Positions 1 through 5,914 of a stretch of 7,649 nucleotides of DNA are shown piece after piece; position 1 is the first letter of the stretch, and each line of letters starts with the position of its first letter. Origin of the DNA: Methylovirgula sp. (GTDB lineage Bacteria; Pseudomonadota; Alphaproteobacteria; Rhizobiales; Beijerinckiaceae); assembly GCA_030044485.1 (NCBI GenBank), contig JASHVQ010000233.1, positions 1 through 7,649 on the forward strand, written 5' to 3'. A model generated the notes under the pieces. That model saw only the letters and a program-made list of their open reading frames with translations, did no database searches and was not told the DNA's origin. The translations under genes were made by a program, and so were the position numbers.

Positions 1-1
1 G

Positions 2-70
2 AGCGTTCTCGATGAATTCCTGGACGCGATTGGACCGTATGACAACGAGCTGGGTGAAGAAGAGGAATAG
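2..70 (+). CDS. 3' end of an unidentified gene (partial, cut by left window edge)
   Basis: An open frame enters from the left edge and ends at a TAG at 68-70, giving a 22-residue C-terminal tail, SVLDEFLDAIGPYDNELGEE followed by two more Glu. The strongly acidic end and mixed hydrophobic/acidic composition look like a genuine protein terminus, but too little is present to assign a family. The opposite strand is also open here but would encode an unlikely Ser-rich stretch. I do not recognise the protein. It shares the less GC-rich, accessory-looking segment that extends to the tRNA gene. Confidence 0.45.
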   Translation, partial: SVLDEFLDAIGPYDNELGEEEE

Positions 71-302
71 GAAGTTGCATAATATGACGCGTCCGAAATG
101 ATCGAATATCGAGACCGGAAGCGATATTTCAAACCCTCCTTTGTGCCATCATCCTGCTCAGTAGCTCTCGCTGCTCCACCGTAGCCTCGAGTCAATAATC
201 TGATAGCTTTATTGTCAGATCCTTTACTTATGGAGCTCGATACGCTTTCGGGTTGCGCCGCTTGAGCCGTCGGCCAATAGGCCAAAGACAGCTGTCATCC
301 GG
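71..302. other. intergenic stretch, no convincing gene
   Basis: Stops are frequent in all frames except the one leading into the small ORF at 303, which is open from 207 but has no ATG or GTG before 303. The only structure I see is a short imperfect hairpin candidate (198-220). No clear promoter, tRNA or terminator could be supported. The stretch is relatively AT-rich compared with the right half of the window. Confidence 0.5.
198..220. repeat. short inverted repeat ATCTGA / TCAGAT
   Basis: ATCTGA at 198-203 and TCAGAT at 215-220 are perfect 6-base inverted arms separated by 11 AT-rich bases. This could be an operator-like dyad or a weak hairpin. There is no T-run after it, so a Rho-independent terminator is not supported. 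Six-base arms can arise by chance. Confidence 0.2.
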
Positions 303-482
303 ATGCTGAAGATTGAGATCCATCATTCGAGCGATGGGGAAGCTTTCACCATCCCGCCTGGCCAGTTCGCACGCCTGCTGACAGAGGAAGTAGTCTCCGT
401 GCCGGCAGACGCGTCGGTTTTCATTTCGATCCGGGCCAAGACGAAGTTCCGCGGACTCGTCAACGTCTCCGCGTCTCGCTGA
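303..482 (+). CDS. possible small protein, 59 aa, unknown function
   Basis: ATG at 303 to TGA at 480-482 gives 59 residues beginning MLKIEIHHSSDGEAF and ending KFRGLVNVSASR. The codons lean towards G or C in third position, as expected for a translated frame in a GC-rich genome, and the composition is protein-like (alternating hydrophobic and charged residues, no Arg/Ser-only runs). Against it, there is no good Shine-Dalgarno sequence before 303; the frame is open back to 207, but only with non-ATG starts. There is no signal peptide, membrane segment or motif that I recognise. It lies 110 bases upstream of the 237-aa gene on the same strand. Its stop codon falls inside a short repeat (479-496) that recurs at 1401-1419, so it may be the remnant of a longer gene truncated there. 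Confidence 0.4.
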   Translation: MLKIEIHHSSDGEAFTIPPGQFARLLTEEVVSVPADASVFISIRAKTKFRGLVNVSASR

Positions 483-496
483 AAATAAACCAGTCT
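479..496 (+). repeat. direct repeat, left copy (matches 1401-1419)
   Basis: CTGAAAATAAACCAGTCT at 479-496 matches CTGAAAATCGAACCAGTCT at 1401-1419 in the same orientation, allowing one inserted base and one substitution. The two copies bracket the unidentified 237-aa gene (592-1305). The origin is unknown; a remnant of a mobile-element end is one possibility. Confidence 0.45.
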
Positions 497-509
497 CCCG
501 CCAGCGCTG

Positions 510-550
510 TTGACAAACATCTTATTGAAAGGCTGGCGATTCGGTATAGT
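510..550 (+). promoter_or_regulatory. candidate promoter for the 237-aa gene
   Basis: A perfect TTGACA lies at 510-515 and a TATAGT (5 of 6 to TATAAT) at 545-550. Their 29-base separation is too long for one sigma-70 promoter. A weaker -35 candidate, TTATTG at 522-527, sits exactly 17 bases before TATAGT and would place the transcript start near 557, about 35 bases before the ATG at 592. The region is locally AT-rich and lies directly upstream of the gene. This is sequence pattern only. Confidence 0.4.
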
Positions 551-591
551 CCACGCCATGCCTTTCCGCATGCCCGACAGCGACTGCGAAG

Positions 592-1305
592 ATGGCTGAG
601 AAAAAAGATTCCGACGACGACGGACCGACAATAAACGGGCGACCTATACTTAGCGTCGAAGACGTTCAGACATGGTTCGGCGTTGAGAAGTGTATTATTT
701 GTCCAGAATGCGCGGCCGCTATTGCACGGGACCTTAATCATTGTGCTTTCCTGTCATCTTCTTGGAAAAATACGCTGGAGCTGAGAGCTGCCCGCCGGAT
801 GAGTCCTTTCCAGCTAAGTATGGAGCGAATTTATACTGCGCTTAGGTCGCTACAGGATGAACTGCCGAGACTAATTCCCAGTACTTGCAAAGTATTCCCC
901 ATAGACGCTCCTTCCTCAACCGCGCCTGTTGAGAAGCTATTAGCGGCGGCAATCGAGGTCGCGCCCGGGTTCCAGAAGTTTGCACCCCGCGGTCGTGGCC
1001 GCTCGCCAGATCCTTGGCACAACATCGCTCGGAACGTCGGCCGGAACATTGCGAAGGTGTTTGTCGAAAATTGCGGCAAGCGCGCGGGCCTCGGCAAGCC
1101 GACCAGCCCAGCAATCAGAATTGTGAAATCAGCATTAGCCTATCTCAAGGAAGACCACTCAGAGGAAGCCATTGTGGACGCCATACGCTCAAGGCGAACC
1201 CGCTCAAGATTCGTCAAAAAAGGGGGAAATAAGCCGGGAATTCCCCAGACGCCGCGCAATGCACAGAGGGTTGGACGCGAAACTGGAGATGGTTGGTGCT
1301 TTTAG
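592..1305 (+). CDS. hypothetical protein, 237 aa, with Cys cluster and basic C-terminus
   Basis: ATG at 592 to TAG at 1303-1305. A TAG in frame at 547-549 with no other start between fixes 592 as the first ATG; only a weak GCGAAG precedes it. I do not recognise the family. Visible parts are: an acidic start (residues 1-11); a CxxCxxC cluster at C34, C37 and C40 with H50 and C51 nearby, which could bind a metal; a middle region of uncertain structure; then residues about 138-205, helical-looking and rich in Arg/Lys (DPWHNIARNVGRNIAKVF through EEAIVDAIRSRRTRSR), similar in feel to uncharacterised Hyphomicrobiales accessory proteins, and a disordered basic tail. There is no signal peptide or membrane segment. 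Codon use is less GC-biased than in the genes to the right, which suggests recent transfer or weak selection. Nucleic-acid binding is a guess from the basic C-terminus only. Confidence 0.7.
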   Translation: MAEKKDSDDDGPTINGRPILSVEDVQTWFGVEKCIICPECAAAIARDLNHCAFLSSSWKNTLELRAARRMSPFQLSMERIYTALRSLQDELPRLIPSTCKVFPIDAPSSTAPVEKLLAAAIEVAPGFQKFAPRGRGRSPDPWHNIARNVGRNIAKVFVENCGKRAGLGKPTSPAIRIVKSALAYLKEDHSEEAIVDAIRSRRTRSRFVKKGGNKPGIPQTPRNAQRVGRETGDGWCF

Positions 1306-1338
1306 GTTTATGGCCGTCTTCAACGTTCACTCCTCAGC

Positions 1339-1378
1339 GCCAAAGCTGACATTCTGCTTTCGGCCAAAGCCGACTTTC
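1339..1378 (+). repeat. two copies of a 16-base direct repeat
   Basis: GCCAAAGCTGACATTC (1339-1354) and GCCAAAGCCGACTTTC (1363-1378) agree at 14 of 16 positions with a 24-base period. I see no third copy in the window. It may be a degraded intergenic repeat or part of an old insertion-sequence end. Confidence 0.5.
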
Positions 1379-1386
1379 GGAAACAA

Positions 1387-1419
1387 CGAACCGGTCTCCT
1401 CTGAAAATCGAACCAGTCT
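1387..1419 (+). repeat. two copies of CGAACCRGTCT, 22-base period; right partner of the 479 repeat
   Basis: CGAACCGGTCT (1387-1397) and CGAACCAGTCT (1409-1419) differ at one base. The second is part of CTGAAAATCGAACCAGTCT (1401-1419), the partner of 479-496. Closely spaced repeats of about 20 bases resemble the multiple terminal repeats of IS21-family elements, but no istA or istB gene is present, so this remains a guess. Confidence 0.45.
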
Positions 1420-1606
1420 TCACGCGCAACTGCGTAGCCAAACGGAGATCCGAATAAGAGTATCCCAGATTGCGGCCGGAAATCAGGTCGGAAAGCAATG
1501 AAGCTCCGCTCTTGGCGCTAAAGAGACTCCTCCTAGCGTCCTTAAGTCGCTGAATTCTCGTGGCTTTATAGAAAGCGTGAGGTCTTGGGAAGAGACAGGA
1601 CATGCC

Positions 1607-1681
1607 TGGCTGGGGCGGGAGGATTCGAACCTCCGGATGGCGGAATCAAAATCCGCTGCCTTACCACTTGGCTACGCCCCA
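1607..1681 (-). tRNA. tRNA-Gln (anticodon TTG)
   Basis: Read on the minus strand, the 75-base gene folds into a complete cloverleaf. The 7-bp acceptor stem is TGGGGCG with CGCCCCA, followed by discriminator G and an encoded CCA (1609-1607). The D-arm contains AGTGGTAA. The anticodon stem GCGGA/TCCGC encloses the loop TTTTGAT, giving anticodon UUG, which reads CAA (Gln). The T-arm GGAGG/CCTCC has the loop TTCGAAT. U1-A72 is the usual first pair of bacterial tRNA-Gln. There is no intron or mismatch. It stands alone in the window, and its 3' end faces the accessory-looking region to the left. Confidence 0.97.
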
Positions 1682-1696
1682 ATCGCACGGCGGCGG

Positions 1697-1725
1697 ACCA
1701 TAGGGCCACGCCTGGAGTGCCGCAA
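1697..1725 (-). promoter_or_regulatory. candidate sigma-70 promoter of tRNA-Gln
   Basis: On the minus strand, TTGCGG (1725-1720) and TATGGT (1702-1697) are separated by 17 bases, the ideal spacing, and would start transcription about 9 bases before the tRNA 5' end at 1681. The hexamers match consensus moderately (TTGACA and TATAAT). Position and spacing are the main support. Confidence 0.45.
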
Positions 1726-1814
1726 CCTCTTCCTCTATGAAGGGCACTGCCGTAAAGCCGGCGCCGCAGGTCTGAGTGTCGCCTGCCGCCCTTATCGAAC
1801 GTCAGCGAGCATTC

Positions 1815-3677
1815 ATGCGACCCGCACCACTGCGCCATGTCGATCTTGCCCCTCTCGACATCGTCGCGACGACGCGCGCCGATGGCACGGTCCACGCGCA
1901 TTCGCCTTTCGCGCTCAAGGCGCATGAAATCAGGCTTGGCGCCTGGCTCGACCATTGGGCAAGCCAGGCGCCGCAGCGCCTGTTCCTGGCCGAACGCGAC
2001 GCAGGCGGAGACTGGCGCGGCCTGACCTATGCCGAAACGCGCGCCCAGGTGCGGGCGCTGGCGCAGGCGCTGCTGACAAAAGACCTCGATGCGGAACATC
2101 CGCTCGTCATTCTGACCGGCAACGGCCTCGCGCATGCGATGCTCGGCCTCGCGGCACTTTATGTCGGCGTACCCTATGCGCCGCTCTCGCCGGCGCTCGC
2201 CAAGGATTACGCCAAGCTCAAGCGCTCGATCGACCTGCTGTCGCCGGGGCTTGTCGTCGTGGATGAGGGGCACGCTTGGACGGATGCGCTGCACGCTTGC
2301 CTGCCGGGTCCGGTCGAGATCGTCGCGCAGAAAAGCCCGCCGCGCGGCCGCAAGGCCGTCGACTTCGACGCCTTTCGTTCGACAAGCGAGACGCCCGCGG
2401 TCGACGCCGCGCAGCGCGCCATCGCCCCCGAGACAATCGCCAAATTCATGTTCACCTCCGGCTCGGGCGGCACGTCGAAAGCGGTCATCACGACCCAGGG
2501 CATGCTTGGCGCCAATCAGGAGATGATCGCCAGCGTCTTGCGTTTTCTCGCCGAAGAGCCGCCGGTCATCGTCGATTGGCTGCCGTGGCATCACAGTTTC
2601 GGCGGCAACCAGAATTTCGGTGTCGTGCTGCGCCATGGCGGGACGCTTTATATCGATACTGGCCGCCCGACGCCGGAGGGAATCGGACAAAGCCTTGCAA
2701 ATTTGCGCGACATCGCGCCGACAATTTGCTTCAACGTCCCGCGCGGATTTGAAGCTCTCCTGCCGCATTTGACGCGGGACGTCGCGCTGGCGCGAAAATT
2801 CTTCAGCCGGCTGAAGCTGAATTTCTTTGCCGGTGCGACCATGTCGAAGCAGGGCCTCGAGGCGCTCGACGCCATCGCCGTGAAGACCTGTGGCGAACGC
2901 GTTGCGATGTTGAGCGGCTATGGCGCGACAGAAACGGCTCCCGCCGCGCTGTTCTCCAGGCCTGCCCCGCAAGAGGGATATCTTCCATTGCCGGGCAGCG
3001 CGCTGAAACTCGTGCCACGCGGCGGAAAGCTCGAGGCGCGGATCAGAGGTCCGCATGTGACGCCGGGCTATTGGCGTCAGCCCCGTCTCACCGAGCGCGC
3101 CTTCGACGCCGAAGGCTATTATCTGCTCGGCGACGCGCTTGCATGCGCCGTCCGCGGCCAGCCGCGTCACGGCTTTGCTTTCGACGGCCGCATCGACGAA
3201 GATTTCAAGCTCGCGACCGCCGTCTGGGTGGACGTCGGCGCGCTGCGTGCAAATTTTATGACGGTCTTTGCGCCCTATGTCAGAGACGTAGCGTTCGCAG
3301 GGCCGGGCGAGGCCTATCTCGTTGCGCTCGTCTTTCCCGATATCGAGGCCTGCCGCGCCGTGACGGGCCTCGACGCCACGCCGGGGGAGGTTTTGCGCCA
3401 CGGGGCGGTCTTGGAAAAATTCCGTGAATTGCTGGCGATCTTCAACAGAGAGGCGCGCGGCTCCGCGACGCGGATCCCGCGCTTGGCGCTCGTCGCCGAG
3501 CCGCCTTCGCTCGAAGCCGGGGAATTGACCGAGAAGGGAACGCTTAACCAAAGCGCGGTGCTCGCCAACCACGCCGGCCTCGTCGGCGATCTTTATGCGG
3601 GCTTTTGCAGGCCCGAGCCGATCGTCGACTTTGAGGCCGCCGTCCAACCGATACGCCGCTCCCGCGCGCGTCCCTGA
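1815..3677 (+). CDS. feruloyl-CoA synthetase-family acyl-CoA ligase
   Basis: An AMP-forming acyl-CoA ligase (ANL superfamily) of 620 aa, the expected size for feruloyl-CoA synthetase. It would join a carboxylic acid to CoA through an acyl-AMP, in the cytosol. Motifs, numbered from the ATG at 1815: ATP-binding loop MFTSGSGGTSKAV (212-224); Fcs-like VDWLPWHHSFGGNQNFG (253-269); adenine-binding GYGATETAP (368-376); YYLLGDA (435-441); FDGRIDEDFKL (456-466) with the hinge Asp; and C-terminal LTEKGTLNQ whose Lys (574) should be catalytic. The start is uncertain: a GTG at 1776 adds 13 residues and also has only a weak ribosome site; I prefer 1815 because family members, as I recall them, begin close to this point. 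The ATP loop lacks the usual Thr and Pro of STGxPK, and the hinge reads KLATA where Gly is usual. No ech or vdh gene is nearby, so ferulate as substrate is inferred from family only. Confidence 0.85.
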   Translation: MRPAPLRHVDLAPLDIVATTRADGTVHAHSPFALKAHEIRLGAWLDHWASQAPQRLFLAERDAGGDWRGLTYAETRAQVRALAQALLTKDLDAEHPLVILTGNGLAHAMLGLAALYVGVPYAPLSPALAKDYAKLKRSIDLLSPGLVVVDEGHAWTDALHACLPGPVEIVAQKSPPRGRKAVDFDAFRSTSETPAVDAAQRAIAPETIAKFMFTSGSGGTSKAVITTQGMLGANQEMIASVLRFLAEEPPVIVDWLPWHHSFGGNQNFGVVLRHGGTLYIDTGRPTPEGIGQSLANLRDIAPTICFNVPRGFEALLPHLTRDVALARKFFSRLKLNFFAGATMSKQGLEALDAIAVKTCGERVAMLSGYGATETAPAALFSRPAPQEGYLPLPGSALKLVPRGGKLEARIRGPHVTPGYWRQPRLTERAFDAEGYYLLGDALACAVRGQPRHGFAFDGRIDEDFKLATAVWVDVGALRANFMTVFAPYVRDVAFAGPGEAYLVALVFPDIEACRAVTGLDATPGEVLRHGAVLEKFRELLAIFNREARGSATRIPRLALVAEPPSLEAGELTEKGTLNQSAVLANHAGLVGDLYAGFCRPEPIVDFEAAVQPIRRSRARP

Positions 3678-3805
3678 AAAGCCTGATTTGCCACGCCCAT
3701 GGCGGAGCAGACCGCAAAGCAAGAGGGAGTTCACCTTGCAGAGCGAAAGCCGTCGCTCCGGCCGCCCCCACTTGCTAAAGAGAGCGCTAAATCCGAGGAA
3801 TTTCC
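3678..3805 (+). other. intergenic gap between the acyl-CoA ligase gene and hisZ
   Basis: This 128-base gap is long enough for a separate hisZ promoter, but no convincing -35/-10 pair could be picked. A small dyad, GAGCG (3741-3745) with CGCTC (3754-3758), has no T-run. No histidine-rich leader peptide typical of his attenuation is visible. A good ribosome binding site, GAGGAA (3795-3800), lies 5 bases before the hisZ GTG. Confidence 0.4.
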
Positions 3806-4933
3806 GTGGGCGAACCCGATTTTGCAGCCAGCCGCGCCGTGTCGGCGGCGATCCTGGCCCATCTCGAAGCCGCAGGCTACGCGCGCTGCGAGCCGCCGAT
3901 TTTGCAGAAACCGGCGGTTTTCTTCGAGTCGGGCGAGGACATACGCAGCCGGCTTTATCTGACGAGCGATCTCTCGGGCGCCGAATATTGCCTGCGGCCC
4001 GAATATACGATTCCGGTTTGCCGTCTCTATCTCGATTCAGACCTGGCGGGAGGGCCCGCAACCTTCAGCTATTGCGGTCCGGTCTTCCGCTATCGCGGCG
4101 AAGAGCCCAATGAATTCTGGCAGGCGGGGCTCGAAAATTTCGGGCGCGCCGATCGTGAAGCCGCGGATGCCGAAATTCTCGGGCTCGCTATCGATGCCGC
4201 GACCGGCGCCGGCGCGCCGCCGCTTGGCGTGCGCTTCGGCGACGCTGGTCTCATCCATGCGCTACTCTCGGCGCTTGATCTTCCGCCGCAATGGCGGCGC
4301 CGCATCTTGCGCGGCCACGGACAGGAAAAGCCGCTGGCGGCGATCTTGACCGCGACCAGCGGTATCAGTCGCGACCACAGCGGCGTGCTTGCGGCGCTTG
4401 AAGGCGCCGACAGGGAAGGCGCGCATGCGCTGGTCGAAGACTTGCTCGCCATCGCCGGCATTTCGACGGTCGGCGGGCGCAGCGCGGCCGAGATCGCCGA
4501 GCGCTTTCTCGAACAGGCGGCGCTGAAATCGGGGGCGGGCTTTCCCGCCGAGCAGCGCGCCATTCTCGAAGATTTCTTCGCCATCGAGGCCGATCCGGAC
4601 CAGGCCTCGCAGCGGCTGCGTCACCTTGCCTCCAACGCCGGGCTCGACCTCGATGCGGCGCTCGATCGCTTCGACGCACGGCTCGGCTTCATGGCAGCGC
4701 GCGGCCTCGCGGTCGGCGATTTCCGCTTCGCGACGCGCTTTGCGCGCAATCTCGATTACTATACCGGCTTCGCCTTCGAGGCTTTCGCACGCGCCGGCCC
4801 GCAAACCGGGCCGATCATCGGCGGCGGCCGCTACGACGGGGTGCTGCGCTCGCTCGGCGCGCCGCGCGATATTCCGGCGGTTGGCGCGGCCATTTGGGTC
4901 GAGCGGCTGAAGACATCGGGCGCGTGGCGATGA
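3806..4933 (+). CDS. hisZ: ATP phosphoribosyltransferase regulatory subunit HisZ
   Basis: 375 aa, GTG start at 3806 preceded by GAGGAA with 5-base spacing, TGA at 4931-4933. HisZ is a paralogue of the histidyl-tRNA synthetase catalytic core that binds HisG and is needed for activity and histidine feedback in the hetero-octameric enzyme. Synthetase-derived landmarks are [15 protein letters not shown] (61-75), the motif 2-like [17 protein letters not shown] (94-110), [12 protein letters not shown] (314-325) and the motif 3-like [13 protein letters not shown] (339-351). The C-terminal anticodon-binding domain of true HisRS is absent, since the protein ends about 24 residues after motif 3; this and the HisG neighbour identify HisZ rather than HisS. 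The stop overlaps the hisG start (ATGA), implying co-transcription and coupled translation. hisS, which often precedes hisZ in rhizobia, is not upstream here. Confidence 0.93.
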   Translation: MGEPDFAASRAVSAAILAHLEAAGYARCEPPILQKPAVFFESGEDIRSRLYLTSDLSGAEYCLRPEYTIPVCRLYLDSDLAGGPATFSYCGPVFRYRGEEPNEFWQAGLENFGRADREAADAEILGLAIDAATGAGAPPLGVRFGDAGLIHALLSALDLPPQWRRRILRGHGQEKPLAAILTATSGISRDHSGVLAALEGADREGAHALVEDLLAIAGISTVGGRSAAEIAERFLEQAALKSGAGFPAEQRAILEDFFAIEADPDQASQRLRHLASNAGLDLDAALDRFDARLGFMAARGLAVGDFRFATRFARNLDYYTGFAFEAFARAGPQTGPIIGGGRYDGVLRSLGAPRDIPAVGAAIWVERLKTSGAWR

Positions 4934-5904
4934 GCGATAACGGCAATCTCGTTCTCGCTGTGCCCTCTAAGGGACGGCTGCAGGAAAACGCGGCGGCCTT
5001 TTTCGCGCGCGCCGGCTTGAACTTCGTGCAGGGACGCGGGGTGCGCGACTACCGCGGCAAGATCGCCGGGCTCGAGAATGTCGAGGTCGCCTTTCTCTCG
5101 GCGGCCGAGATCGTCGCGTATCTCGCCGCGGGCGGCGCGCATCTCGGCGTCACCGGCGAAGATTTGGTGCGCGAGACGGTCGCCGACGCCGACGCCAAAT
5201 TCGAGCTGCTGGCGCCGCTCGGCTTCGGCAACGCCAATGTCGTCGTCGCCGTGCCGCAGGCCTGGATCGACGTGAAGACCATGGCCGATCTCGAGGATGT
5301 CGCCGCCGCCTATCGCGCCAAGCGCGGCGAGCGGATGCGGGTCGCAACCAAATACGTGAACCTGACGCGGCGTTTTTTCGCCGCCAGCCATGTCACCGAC
5401 TACCGCGTCGTCGAGAGCTCCGGCGCGACCGAAGGCGCCCCGGCCGCCGGCACCGCCGAACTTATTGTCGACATCACGACGACGGGCGCGACATTGGCCG
5501 CCAACGGACTGAAGGTCCTCGACGATGGAACGATCCTTCGCTCCGAAGCCAATCTCGTCGCCTCGCTTACCGCCCCCTGGAGCGAGACGACGCGCGAAGC
5601 GGCGCGCATCATCCTGTCGCGCATCGCGGCGGAAGAAGTGGCACGCACCACGCGCGAGGTCTCGGCGCGCCTCGCGCATGCGGACGTGGAACTCTTCGCG
5701 CATGCCGAGGTGCTGTTCGCGGCACGCCCGCGCCGGCATCTTGCGGACGGCTGGCTGACGTTGACATGCCCGGCCGACAGGGTCGCGGGCCTCGCCGATT
5801 GGCTCGTCGCACAAGGCGCGGCGGAAGTCACCGTCGCCTCGGTCGACTATATTTTCGCGGCCGAGAATAAGCTCTACGAGCGCCTCATCGCGCGGCTCGG
5901 CTAA
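4930..5904 (+). CDS. hisG: ATP phosphoribosyltransferase catalytic subunit HisG
   Basis: 324 aa. It condenses ATP with PRPP to phosphoribosyl-ATP, the first committed step of histidine synthesis, in the cytosol with HisZ. Landmarks are [11 protein letters not shown] near the N-terminus (9-19), [10 protein letters not shown] (71-80), [14 protein letters not shown] (137-150), the family signature [20 protein letters not shown] (162-181) and the PRPP loop DITTTGATL (181-189). The ATG at 4930 overlaps the hisZ TGA as ATGA; an in-frame TTG at 4894 would add 12 residues inside hisZ and is less likely. There is no strong ribosome site, consistent with coupling to hisZ. Short HisG proteins that need HisZ are about 200-230 aa, so residues about 240-324 are an extra C-terminal domain. 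Its segment [18 protein letters not shown] to [13 protein letters not shown] (275-309) resembles the regulatory domain of long HisG. TAA ends at 5904. Confidence 0.95.
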   Translation: MSDNGNLVLAVPSKGRLQENAAAFFARAGLNFVQGRGVRDYRGKIAGLENVEVAFLSAAEIVAYLAAGGAHLGVTGEDLVRETVADADAKFELLAPLGFGNANVVVAVPQAWIDVKTMADLEDVAAAYRAKRGERMRVATKYVNLTRRFFAASHVTDYRVVESSGATEGAPAAGTAELIVDITTTGATLAANGLKVLDDGTILRSEANLVASLTAPWSETTREAARIILSRIAAEEVARTTREVSARLAHADVELFAHAEVLFAARPRRHLADGWLTLTCPADRVAGLADWLVAQGAAEVTVASVDYIFAAENKLYERLIARLG

Positions 5905-5914
5905 GGGCTCGGCT

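Larger units (their letters stand above)
1306..1606. other. gene-free stretch with short direct repeats, 3' side of tRNA-Gln
   Basis: I see no convincing gene in these 301 bases. Frames open on either strand (to 1501 on plus, 1334-1603 on minus) translate the repeats below and have no ribosome binding site or recognisable domain. The stretch holds two tandem-type direct repeats (1339-1378 and 1387-1419) and a possible hairpin with 7-base arms including one G-U pair (1514-1520 with 1534-1540) that lacks a T-run. Repeats, lack of genes and position at the tRNA 3' end suggest degraded mobile DNA. Confidence 0.45.

Noticed and set aside
1..135. Minus-strand frame open to the left edge, preceded by AGGAGG
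   Set aside because: The AGGAGG is only 2 bases from a TTG, too close to work as a ribosome site, and the translation is a Ser-rich shadow of the acidic tail encoded on the plus strand.
460..741. 93-codon minus-strand ORF across the promoter of the 237-aa gene
   Set aside because: It overlaps the better-supported plus-strand gene and its promoter region, and shows no ribosome site or recognisable features.
1172..1501. 109-codon plus-strand ORF overlapping the 237-aa gene end
   Set aside because: Its second half translates the direct repeats at 1339-1419, its first half is out of frame inside the 237-aa gene, and no ribosome site or domain is visible.
1514..1540. Hairpin (GGCGCTA with TAGCGTC) as terminator of the tRNA transcript
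   Set aside because: The arms pair with one G-U, but there is no T-run on either side and a 13-base loop, so intrinsic termination is not supported.
1334..1603. 89-codon minus-strand ORF starting 3 bases after the tRNA CCA
   Set aside because: It is made of repeat sequence and Ser/Arg-rich text, has no ribosome binding site and starts at the tRNA end. It is probably chance in repeat-bearing DNA.
3741..3758. Dyad GAGCG/CGCTC upstream of hisZ as his attenuator or terminator
   Set aside because: It has only 5-base arms, no T-run and no His-rich leader peptide.
1566..4061. 831-codon open frame on the minus strand
   Set aside because: It lies antisense to the acyl-CoA ligase and the start of hisZ, is Arg/Ala/Gly-rich with no domain, and near its end reads through the tRNA-Gln gene (translation ...PPSGGSNPPAP..., a known sign of translating a tRNA). 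It is a shadow of GC-rich codon structure.
4894..4929. Upstream TTG start for hisG
   Set aside because: It would add 12 residues overlapping hisZ. The ATG at 4930 in an ATGA overlap starts directly before the conserved N-terminus of HisG.
4831..5814. 327-codon open frame on the minus strand
   Set aside because: It is antisense to well-conserved hisG, with Arg/Asp-rich low-complexity translation and no recognisable domain.
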